From contig JBBMOA010000013.1 in NCBI GenBank assembly GCA_037954235.1, positions 24,781,192 through 24,845,191 on the forward strand: a stretch of 64,000 nt of DNA, written 5' to 3'. Of the stretch, positions 25,017 to 37,272 are shown in pieces (within the stretch, counting starts at the first letter, position 1; the number at the start of each line of letters is the position of its first letter). The stretch is from Aulostomus chinensis. Its lineage: Eukaryota > Chordata > Actinopteri > Syngnathiformes > Aulostomidae. The notes under the pieces were generated by a model. The model was not told the DNA's origin, did not search any database, and saw only the letters and a list, made by a program, of their open reading frames with translations. The position numbers were made by a program, and so were the translations under genes.

Positions 25017-28000
25017 CTGAGGACGAGAGGGGGAGGGGTCAACACAGAACGAGAGAGAAATTATAAATCATCCAAATGAAGTGCTACATAGCATGAGACA
25101 CATGACTCACTTTTACTACAACATGGTTTTGTGCGTCTTGCCTGCAGGAACGCTGAGTTTAGATGGGGCTTTTGGGGGAAGACGAGGGGTTGGGTGGGGG
25201 CAGTAGTACATACCAGAGAATATGACTAGGTGCTTCAGGTCTGACGAATCTCAGCCTTGGCTGATGAAACCAAAGCATTTCCACAGATGTTTCTACACAC
25301 TGGGATCAACAAGCTCTCTCCAACTCAACTCCACCCCCATTCGTTTTCTTGTCCACCAAGCCCTCGCTCCACTCTGAAGAGCTTTCACCTGCTCTCATAA
25401 CTGTAGAGTTAACATTTAACAGCAGTTACAAACGAACGCTCGTGTAGCCCGTTTAAAGGCTAACAGATGCATACTCACACACACACACACACAGAGCATT
25501 TCTATCTGACGCTCTGTCGAGTAATTCAGGTAACGGTAATAATTTAAGGCCTCCTGGAAGATGAACTCACGCGCTGCAGGACGACGTGCACGGACTCTTG
25601 TTTTGCTTCTAAAAATGACAGGCAAAGATTTAGGTTCTGCATTTAGAAAAACCCTCTCATGGGATGGTCAAAGGCCTTGAATGTGAACGTAGACTGGTAC
25701 CATCAACATACCACTGGTCCCTTCATTAAGGCTACAAAAGACACACACTCCAGTAAATCACTGGGAAAGAGTTTGCCTTGGCAGGTGTACTCCCATTCCA
25801 TCTCCAAAAGAGCCCGCTGACACAAAATGAATATAATTCAAAGGCAGCACACTATTCTGGCGAGAGGTTTGAGGCATACTGGATGGTGTGAAGTATGTGG
25901 ACTGTATGAGGAACAATAATGCATTCCTGTGTATTTATCATGGAAAAGAGCTCTTGAAGCTAAAATAAGGCCTGAAGTAAACATGCTCATGATGACATAT
26001 CCCTGCAAGCCAGGCAGTAAACAACTCCCTCGGCTGAGCGAGATGAAATAAGAGAGCACAGCAGCGAGAAAAAAAACAAAAACAAAACAAACAAAAGAGA
26101 TAATGTGTGAGAGCTAAGACGCTGCAGGGTTCTAAACCATGTACACACATATACATATATGTGTGTGTAGCGAGATAAAGACATAGATAGAGAGAGAGAG
26201 GGGAAGGGAGGAAGAGAGAATACCACTAACAACTTACCTTTTTGTCTGAGATTTTGAAGGAATTGCTGACAAAATTCTCAAACTTCTGCTCTGTCTTGGG
26301 TAATGTTCTTCCCTGGTTTCGAGAGGACATTAAATCATCAGCTGTATTATCCATCACACAGTCAATTAAGAGTGATAATTTGCACAGCAGGATGACAGCC
26401 GTACCTCTTTGGCTGCCGTTGACAACTTGCTCTTTATCTCAGCCAAAGACAGAGATTTAGATGGCCCGGCCTGGGGTTTGTCTCTTCCTGGAGCAGGTGT
26501 CTGGAAAAATATATTAGCCAGATAAGAAACACTGATTGGTACGTCAAATAGAGAAAGATTTACAGAGCTGTTGATAAAATAAGATAGCAAATTATGTCTC
26601 AATATTTCTTCTTCAATTCAAGTTCAACTGTTACAATAAACTTGTATTCTCTGGCTTAATGTGGACTTTAATTCATCAAGATTGTGGTGTGGCAACCCAA
26701 CAAATACAATATTTCTCGAACATTAAATTTGCGGTGAGCGACAGGCCAGTCTGAGCTTCGTGACCCATTTAGTCTGGGTCTGTGTTTACAGACTTGGCGT
26801 GAGTAACCAGCTGGAAGGAGATAAAAGAATAAGATAGGACAACAAATTCTACTCTAATTACAACGTCTTTTTTTTTTTTTTTTTACAAATACATCAGGTA
26901 CAAATTATCATTTTATTGTTTGCCAGCAGGAGAGGGCAAGCCCTGACTCTCCAATGAGCAATTGACATTGTTTGTCAAATGGGTTTTTCCATTGATGGCG
27001 AACACTAACCGCAGAGCTACAGGAGCAAAGAGCAGCTGAGTTCCTGACATTTACTTATCAATATGGAGATCAAATGAACGACTTTGAGAAAAGAGGCCGC
27101 GGTGTCTGTTCAACATGAAACTGTCAATAATAAATCATCGTCAGGTGCTTTATGCGTAAGAGGACGGCAGCACGAGCTCGCAGGCCAACAGGTGTGTCCA
27201 GACCTGGGCAGCAGGGGCCCCACAGGTCCTCAATTAGGAGGTGTCTGAGTGTGAACAACACACACACACACGCACGCACGCACGCACGCACACGCGCGCC
27301 ATAACGCGGTGAGTGGATGTTACACAAACCACAGAGCTTGTCCCTACATGCAAAGGCAGTGTGGAATCCAAAGAAATTGCAGGGTTTCATTGAAAGCCAG
27401 AGACGTGTTTGAAAGAAGCATAGAGAAACATACACAGCAAGAAAAATCCAGGCCAGTGATTGTTTTTTATGGGCGCTCTCTCTCTCTCTTTGATAGCTGA
27501 TGTTTCTGCATCTTTAACGCTATACAATGACACACTGGATCTGTAGCCCAGCTGTAGCCACTCTACAAGCTCTCTCTTTTTTTTTTTCCCTCCAGAATTT
27601 ACATGTAATTTAAAGATTGTTGGGCTCCATTCAGCAGTGATGAGCTTGAGTGATCACTTCCTTTATTGCTTGCTGTTACGATGGAATTTTTCAGATACAT
27701 CCCGGATCAGTTACCCACAAAATGACTTCCAGAGCGGCGATACTGTATTCAAAATAAACACAGAAATGCTTTATTTTGTCGTTGTTGTTGTTTTTTGTCG
27801 CAATCAAGTTTGAGAGCCTTTTCCTGAAAAGTTCTGGGAGTTAGGAAATTCTTTTGACGGCCGACTATTTGGTTTCAAGCACTCTTGCCATGCTCAACGT
27901 TTTCTTGCGTTGAGTGTGAGGTTTAACTACTCAGCAGCTGCTCCGACCAACCAAAGAGGGACACTTCACCATCACAACGTGGGGAGCTACACATACATTA

Positions 28001-28264
28001 CATAGTCTCCAATAACTCACAAAATGCCCTCAAAGGCCAAAATTTATTGCCATTAATGCCCCCTGATGAGATTAACAGGCTATTCCATCATCAGTCTGGG
28101 GATTGCAGGTGACTGAACCTTAACACCCTTGTTGTTTAGCAAACTGAAACTCCTCGACTTTTAGGAACACACTCTGACACAAAGTCTTTAACAGTGACTT
28201 TTCACAGTGAAAACCGACTGCATGGTTTGTGTTACACACACAGTTGTTATTAAATTTTCTTGAT

Positions 28265-28338
<74 letters not shown>

Positions 28339-31300
28339 ATCGTCACTGCCGGTACTGACTGTCAGTGATACACAATGGGAATGGCGTCCTATGGTGAGAT
28401 ACTGCATTTTTATAACGTTACATCAAGACAACACAAAGCAGAGCCAGACCCTGAACCACCAGCCTCTGACCTCACGACAGCCGCAGCTGCAACAGAAAAT
28501 AAAACCCAACTCAATGAGGTAAACTCACTAGTATTAAGTTTATCAAGAGCGTTTGATGTCAGTAGTAATGTTACTCTTGTCTGCTTGTTTGATAGCCAAC
28601 AAGTCAGTAGTCGGTTTTTGCTGTTTACTGAGAGCTCAGTTTCTCCCTCCACCATCAGAGTGAAAAACACCTTAATAACTGATAAGTTGCATCAGGAGAG
28701 GAGGATGCTGACAACCAAGGAGAGCAGCGGCGTCTCTCCTCAGCACCGTGCAGGCGAGAGCCAGGAAGATGGTTATGTTCTCAAATGCTCTCCTGATTTC
28801 CAGTGTGAAGTATCTAGGCTTAAAGACCAAAACAGCTCTACATTACTCAGCAAAGGAAAGCGAGGAATGGCAGATAAAAGTGTTTATACTGTGTCGCTCC
28901 ATCCGGCATCACGATATTGCTTCTCTACACCGGGCTGGCTTTAATTTCCGGTTTTCCACCTGTTTAATTGATAGTGATCCATCCGAGCAAGAGCACTCCT
29001 TCTTTTGAAGCGCAACACTGAGGCTTCTTGGTTCAAATCCAGCGCTCTGTTCGTTAGTGGTGTGTAAATGTGCAGAGCAAACCGAGCAGTGACATTGGTG
29101 TTCAGCACACACACGTAAGAAGCACCCAGCCGATTACGAGGAGACATTCACTGAACTTTAAATAAACTGCATCTAATTAGAACTGCCCAGCGCGCCTTCA
29201 AGAGTGATTCAGTATCAGATGCAGTTGTCCTTACCCCGATGGGAAGGTTCTTTTCTTAACAGCAATTAACAAATGTCACGGGTTATAACTTGATTGCACC
29301 AAAAACCGTGCACGGTCAGTCATTTGTAAATCCAGGCTAAGACCTGAGAAATGGTTAAAAACACGTGGAATCAGCTTCAGAGTATAAAAGATCTGTCTAG
29401 TTTGAAAAATGCAATCATCTGTCCTTGTCCCCAAGAGACCTGTATTTTATAGCACACATCAAAAGGTATAAAATGAAGAAAACCTTGGCGCACACATAAC
29501 CCACTACAAAAAAAGAGCACATATGCTGCTGGCTCCTGGCCAGACAAATCCACTATGTATTTATTATTTACAGGCAGCTCTTGACTTCCAAAGGACAGCT
29601 GTGGACCTGAAACAGCTGATAAACACAAAACGCCAAGCTTTTTCATCTGGGCCAGGCACTGATTACAGATGCCACGAGACATGGAACTTAATCACAAGCA
29701 CACTATCATTTCATGCAATCTCTCGTCTTCAATCGTGTGCAAACACATGGTTTGCGACACCTTTGCTCATCGGGTCTGCCCAGGGATGTCCTCTTACTGG
29801 AAAGAGAGACTTGGTGATCAGTGTCTGGGCCACGACATAAGGTAACGTATGTAACTATAGGGGTAGTCCTTTGGACACTTTTCATGCACAACACAATCTG
29901 GGGAGTCATACCCAGAGGTAAATATCCTTACACTTAATGCTATCCAGATAGGCACCTGCTGTAACACATGTCAATCAGTCGCTTAAACAATGACTCACAC
30001 CCTTTTGGGATAAGCCTGAGTGAGGTGGTTAACAAGTTTACGACTCTGACGTCTGCTCTAAGGCATTAACTTCCCAAAACTCATCAATCAAAAGACACCA
30101 GCTGCAAGATAAATTTACTTCAGATCAGCACAAGTCGAGTTAACTGGTCCTCATGTCAAGACTGTTACGCAAGAAGGTGCAGCTCCACGCTGGGCTGCGA
30201 GAGGTGAGAACTGCAGTACTGGCAACAGATCTGACAAGCCAATCTAATGACCAGTCACCTGCATTTAGGAAAGAAAAAACAGACATCCACGCCCGCTTCC
30301 TCACTCCTTGGGGGCATCTGGAAGCGCAAGCTGCACCAGACATCAAACACTGGTAATGAGAGCAATTGGGAGAAGGTGTGTCCAGGAAGTGAGGGGTGTG
30401 AAGAGGTTGTCGAGAGGGAACAGTTGTTGTGTAGAAGTGGAGAGGAGAGGGGATGGGGCAGACGAAGCTCCGTGGGCCAGAGAGTTAAACTTGCAGGATG
30501 GTTTCAGAGGCCCATCAGCTACAACGCCCCCCCCCCCCCCCAAGCATTTCAAGGGGTCAGACAAAAACTGGACACTTTTCTTAGGTGTGCTGGGTGAGTG
30601 AGGTGGTTCATCTTTAGATGAAGCCATGTTTTATCAAACATGTCAAAATGTAATTGCTTATCTAAACTGAGATTCTGACAAAATCATTTTATCAGATGGA
30701 CATGAAATGTGTAAGAAAGAGAAAAGCAAGCTTGCCAATTTGCATTTCCTGATTTTCTTGGTGGTTGCGGGGGGGGGGGGGGCGGGGGCGGGGGGGGGGG
30801 GCATCAAAGGTGGCTGCAACTCAAGACGGTGAGGTGAGGCCAAGGGGTCACAGGTTTAAACCTCGCCCCAGAGGAAACCCTTTTAAAGGTCAGGTGTGTT
30901 TACTTAAAGAAAGGCAGAGTTCAAGATTTGGGCTTTGAGAGGCAGCTTCCCAAGACATTCCATCCAAGAAATTTACTATCAGGTTGAGCTAATTGCAATG
31001 TGCATTTATCACATTCCTAAGCTGAAGAATGGCAAGGCTCTACATGTTTTCTCAGGCTCCATTTATTTAAATGTTAATAAATCCCTGTTGGTCACAGACA
31101 CCCTGTGGCTACAGTTGTAATTTTACACACAAGATCAAAGTGTTTTTATGGGGTTTATATGTTTGGTAATGAGCAAAACACTGTATATTGCATTTTGCTT
31201 TAAGGAGAGGTTTAAATTTGTTTTTTCACCAGTTTTTAACCCTGCGAAGAGCAAATCTCACAATATCTGAAATACTTCACCAGGACACTGGCAGGTGCTT

Positions 31301-34300
31301 TGCTTTTTCTGTGTTTATTTGCTCTCTCACCGCAGAGGTTCTGAGATTGCTTGTTGTTTTTCTTCTACGCGACGTGAACCGCCCAACACACTTAGAGATG
31401 GTTTTGAGGAAGAAATTGAACGGGGGGGGGGGGGACTCATACAAAAAAAAAAAAAAACAGGCATCAGAAACAGTTTCTCCCACCTTCATCTGTTGTTTGA
31501 CTGCTGATCCCGATGGTTTTCCTGCAGGGCCGTTTTGTTTCACTGGAGTTTTGTTGGGTTTCTTGGCTGAAGACTCTTGGCTCTGAGGAAGCAGCACAAC
31601 AGTCAACACATTCAGCCTTACGTTCCCTAGAAAATGCGTAGACCTTAAAAACTACTTCTTTAAGTAAGCAGCACAGACACACATAAAGCTGCAAACAGAA
31701 AGCTAAAACAGATTTTAGAGTCAACCTCTGAGAGAAAGACAGGTGCCACCAAAAACACCACTTCCTTGTTGGCTGTAATTACTCGGTTGTTTTGCTTGAC
31801 TGATGAGAAAACATTAAAAAAACACAACAACAATAAAAAAAAAAAATCAAAGACTCAATTTCCTTTCGAAGGTGCATCAGATGACACTGCTAGTACAACA
31901 CAACTGTCCTACACTTGATCTGTTCAGGTTTAATTTGGATCGTCATCCTCAGCTTTTACGCATATTTGCCTACAAATGGGTGATTTATGTTGTTTGAAAA
32001 CTGTCATTTAAAGCTTTGAAGAACATATGCAGACATGCTTCCAACTGTGGTGTCGCCACGAGGCATTCAAATGCTGTATGGTTAAAATATAATTACAAGT
32101 TGGACTATGAATATGTCACCATAAAATTTTATCCCTGCAGGACTACTAACTAAAGCCAGAATTGGGGGATGATATGCGGCCAAATCTGAAAGGATGTCTG
32201 AGTAACACTGGTATATACATTTATGGAGGACACACAAGACACAGATTATAATTTCTCATTATGAAGAGGTTTAGCAGTCCAATAATCCTTCACTGTTAAA
32301 TCCATAAGGGAGGTCTTCCCATCGGGGCTCCATAGCTCTAAATCACCTGTGTAATTACCTTGTAACAGTCACGACCTGCATTTCCAGAGCATCAACTCTT
32401 TCCCTGCAACTCTGGAATGGGTTTCAAGTGTAATTGCCTGTGTTGACATAACTACTACAAGGCAATTACACATTTCCTAGAGCAATACCTCCAAAAGATT
32501 CAAAAGTGACAGCTTTATTAGCCAGCTCATTTTGTATTGTGAGATTAACGAGTGTCGTTATTGTGTTGATCTCAGCAAGATCATACGATCTGAGAACAGA
32601 GACCAGGGAGGGGAGAAGTGTGCAGGAGGTTTTGTTCTGTTTTTCTAACTCTACCTTACTGAAATTACAATGTGCCTAAATAATCAATAACCTTTTTAAC
32701 AGTGTTTTGCATCATAGCTGATGAATCAGACTTTTCAAGAACTTAATTTTGTCCCAACATAGTATATTATAACATCATCAGCACCTGTCGTAAAACAAAT
32801 AATTATACACAGCAGATTCTACCGAAATATCCTCCAGGCATTCCTGAGATATCAGGTTCATAGGAGTGGGATGGATGCGAGGGCTTTGACCACCGAAATC
32901 TTTTCAGTTCATCCTTCAGTCCGAGTGGAAATTTGAAGAAAGTCCCTCAAGGCGTTCTTGACTGACACATAACCCAAAACAACACGACGCCTCCGGCCCT
33001 CGGTTGCACCGCACAGACGCAGACACACACCAACATCAATACTTGTGTATTCATGAGTGAAATTCAATCGTCATTGAAAATGTGAAGAACTTTTCATCTT
33101 TTATGTGCAAATTATGTATAAACACAAAAACACTGATACGACAAGAGAAGTGCAGTTTTATAAGGATATGTAGCAACTGTTGCTTCCAGTCTTAGGAATA
33201 CTGCGTACAGGGTGTACCAGTACCAAGACAAACTCCAATATCAAGTCCCTCAGCCATCGCAAAGTTCTACCTTGAGAAAATAATCCAACACAATAATCAA
33301 AGTCGAGCTAAACACTGAACATCCACCCACATCACGTCTTATTTCTGACATCAGAATCTAACCTGCAACCTTTGTCATGTTTCAGCCGGTAATTTTGAGA
33401 ATTTTTTGGGCTAATAATGTAGAAAACTGTGCATGGACCCGACTTTTGTAATAAACACTGGAAGTTGGACCGAGTGTAATAAAGCTCCAGTCGTATTGGG
33501 GTGTATAAATGTCGATGACAAACTTCAATAATGTGACAAAGATCCTGGTCTAATTGTTGCTTACTCCGATTATGACCTTATATGGGTTCAGGATGTTTGA
33601 AAATGCTGTTTTCATGGCAGTGTCTTTTAAGAGTGTTGTCTCACTCTGGTCCATGTTGCAGTTAAAAAAAAAAAAAGCAGTCTGTGTTTTATGTAGAGTG
33701 TCACCAAGCAAAGTTAATCAAACATTCCTGTACATGTTTTCTGTATCTGGCAAAGACTAAAGATGCAACCTCCTAAAAAAATCTTGAACAAAGCTGTTTT
33801 TTCCCCCATTGCTACTCTGTTAGCATCTCTTCCTCTCAGCTTCCATTATAGCCATTTCTGTCAGCTTGCTATCGCCATCTCTAAATAATGGATGAGGAGA
33901 GACTGGGAGTTGAGATGGAGTAATTTCCCAAGCTGCGCGATCCACAATCCTGCCATTATGAAGACGTGTCACTCCTCCTCCCATTCATGTTAAAGCACAA
34001 CATTTCCTGTCGGTGCCGAGGCGTCACCTGACGCCGGCGTGTTTTAGCCTTACATAAGCAAGACAAAGGATATGAGCAAACAACCAGAGCCTTACTTTTG
34101 ATAGTTTTCAATGTTAATACGCAGTTTAAGACTCATAATGGCTCATACTAAACACAGAATGATTAAATAACCAAACTCTTGCAAAGAAAAACTAGAATAA
34201 AAATACTGCACAGTTATGAGGACCAGAGCGTCGCTATTTAGAAGTGTAACATGATGGGTAAAGAGGACTGGTATGAAGAAAGGGATTAAGGTTGTGGAGG

Positions 34301-37238
34301 GGAGGGGTGTGGGCACCTGAGGTGGAAGAATTGGCGGAGACAACAGAATAAATCAACAGGTGACAAAAACGCTCAGTTGTCATCTGACCCCGAGGCAAAA
34401 GTCGGCACTCACGTCGCAGGTATGTGCATCTGCCCTGCTTTGATCTTTTGCCTGGCACAGTTTGCACTTGGATTGCTTGTTTTGTTTTGTTTTTTTCTCT
34501 CTCAAGGAAAGAGAAATCACAAACAGACACCAATGTACAAAAAAAAAAAAGGGCGGGGGGCAGATACACACATGCACCCACACACTTGAAAGTGATTGTG
34601 GTAACACGCAAAACAAGTGTTCAAAGGCGAAGTCCAGGTGCACAGCTGAAATGGCACGAGAGACGATAAAAAGGAGCAATCATATTAACAGTGGGATGAC
34701 AGAGGGACAAAGATATGCAGGGTTACACAAAGATGACGGAAGACGTTTCTCAAGACTGTGTGTGTGTGTGTGTGTGTGCGCGTGTGTGTGCAGCTAAGAT
34801 GTGTATTAATGTTTGCAGATATGGATGCACTTTTTTTTTACATGTTCAGATACATTCATGTCATATATATTTGAGCACGAGTGTGTGTGTGTGTTTGTGC
34901 GTGTGTGTGTGTGTGTGCAGGCGTGAAGTAGTGCCGCCTTGTTGGTGAGACAGTGAGAATTCAAGCAGATTACAGAGGAGAAATCCGATCATTACGCCAC
35001 ACAGACCCTGTGTTTTACTCTCTGAAAACAGGTGGGTACAAGAGTGAACAGGATGAAAAAGTTCCATGTTTTGCCTCATACAAAAAGGTGGACGGTCAGT
35101 GAGTGCAGGAATGGGAAGGGCCTGCCGACATGAAATGTTACAACAGGATACAGTCTCAGGGAGTTTAAGTGATGCAGTAGAAACACAAAGGGAGCAGCGA
35201 GCTGGCTGCGCTGACACAGACGCACATAAAAACCCCCGAGCACAAGCGTCTAGCAACACTGGCACCTGGTGGACAACAGAGGATTGGACACAGTCCAAGG
35301 AGATAGAAACACTCAAGCCTAAACTGTCATGTGCTGACATTACAATGTTATGAAAGTCACATTTAAATGGGGGCTTACTTTTTTGAATTCTTTCTTGACA
35401 TTCTTCTGAGGCATCACATCATTGTCATCGCTTTCATCATCGTCATCGTCGCTACAAAAACACGGTGAAAGGGGGAGAGAAAAAAAAAAGGACGTTAACC
35501 CAGTAAATATGACAAAATGACCTGTGAACAAAATCATCATATATAATTTGAGTGTATATTATGTGATGTTCAATGTGCCATGCTCAGTGACTGGAGGAAC
35601 TATGAAAGAAACTCAGAATAAAGGCAAACACACTCGTCATCGTCCTCATCACTGTCTTCATCTTCATCAGAATCCATCTTTAGTTTCTTCTGCAAAAAAG
35701 TGAATTCAGTTAATTAACGAGTCATTTGGTACAAATCAAACTGGACTTCCACTTGTTCTTCTAATTTCTAGAATTCACATTAAGTTTGTATCATAAATTA
35801 ACAGCATGCATTCTTAATACAGACGTTCTGCAGAGATGTCATACAAGAATCTTCACTAAATTTATGAGGTGTGCGGCGACCAAATATCCAGCAATGCTAC
35901 ACAAAACATCCTATACAAGAAATTAAATTCCGTTCATTAAAGGAAACCGCTGAAGTGCTTTTGGCCATTGAAGTAAATCTAAAAGAAAAGCTGCAGAATT
36001 TATTGTAGCTTTGAGCAAAGGTCAGTCAAAGAAGGAACTGCGGTAGCTACCATCACAGGCTTCTTCCCCGTCATCAGGCTAGCAGGACGCTTCACCGGCG
36101 ACGTGTTATTCTCCTCCTCTTCGTCCTCTGAATCTTTCACGCCTACAAACAAACACCGGTCTCAGGTCAGTTCTGTTTAATTCCCACTCACCTGAAGAAT
36201 GCCGGCTGTCGTAGCACCTGAGCAGACTTACTGTTTACATGCATCCTGAGGGATCCAATGACGAGTTAAAGCCTAAACTAGGAAAGGAAGGATAGCTTCT
36301 TCTGAGCGGCTTCACCATGATAATTTATGATTGTTTGATTGAACGGACAAAACCATAAGGATGGATTTTTAAGCCAAAATGTGGACGAGCATGGCTTTAT
36401 TCCTCTCATCCGACAGATGTAATTCGAGTGAGGCACACATTATGTGTTGACTGGTTTGTCTGGAACTCAATTTAGTCTGTGTGATTTTTGATTTCTGACC
36501 ATTTTAATTTCCTGCAGACCAGCAGAGACAAAGCTTTGCTGCCTCCTGCTGGTTAACAGCAAAAACACATCTGATTTGCAAACTTTTTTTTTCTTCTTTG
36601 CGAACAAATTTGTGAAGTCGGATCACAAGTGTATGTGAGGACAGATTCTAATGCCGGAACTCAAGTTAATGCCACAAGGGACAAAATGGTATTTCAAATA
36701 CGACTGCATGATCAGAGTTACACCCATTAACAGTGAAAGATGTTGAAAATCATACTGGAAGCTATTTCTCACATGGCAGCGAGACTCAGAGCCTGTGTCC
36801 TTGGAATTAAAACATTTTCAAGAGATGAAAAATGCTCAGCTGAGGGTAAAACGCTGCACTGGTACAGCACCTGACGATTGTAGTGACCTGTCATAATTTT
36901 CCGCGCCCACAATTCTCTTGACACCCGGAGCAGCAGGTCTTCTTCTCTCCCTGTGTGGTCAAGTGTTTAATCTCATCCAGAACAAGTGCCAGAATAAGAA
37001 GTCTATTAAGCTTTTATGTTTCACACTGCCTATCATATTAGCAACTAATGTGACTCAGATGAACCAACGCTGCATCTCCAACGCGCTCTCAAACACTCTG
37101 GGTGCTTTCAGAAGTGGGCCTGGAGTTGGAACCAGAAAAAAGGGTTTGGTAGTTCTATGGGCCTGTAAAGACTGCTGCACAACAGACGACCAACCGGATT
37201 TCAATTTGTAATCACACTGTTACACCCAGGCTGTGGTA

Positions 37239-37272
<34 letters not shown>

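Larger units (their letters stand above)
26501..31483 (-). other. npm1: npm1 intron 8
   Basis: A 4.98-kb intron. It contains a mixed (CA)n/(CGCA)n tract (27258-27298), a long (CA)n tract (28266-28337), homopolymer G and C runs (30526-30541, 30769-30800), and a 570-nt plus-strand open frame that I do not accept as a gene. No snoRNA with clear C/D boxes was seen, although the search by eye was incomplete. Confidence 0.7.

Noticed and set aside
28375..28944. 189-codon plus-strand open frame in npm1 intron 8
   Set aside because: No recognisable domain, begins beside a CA microsatellite, has no splice-consistent partners, and a frame of this length is expected about once by chance in a window this size.
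28990..29070. tRNA-like GGTTCAAATCC box B motif
   Set aside because: No matching box A, acceptor stem or cloverleaf could be built around it.
30526..30800. Long G/C homopolymer runs as possible G-quadruplex regulatory element
   Set aside because: They look like ordinary expanded homopolymers deep in an npm1 intron, and nothing ties them to a splice site or promoter.
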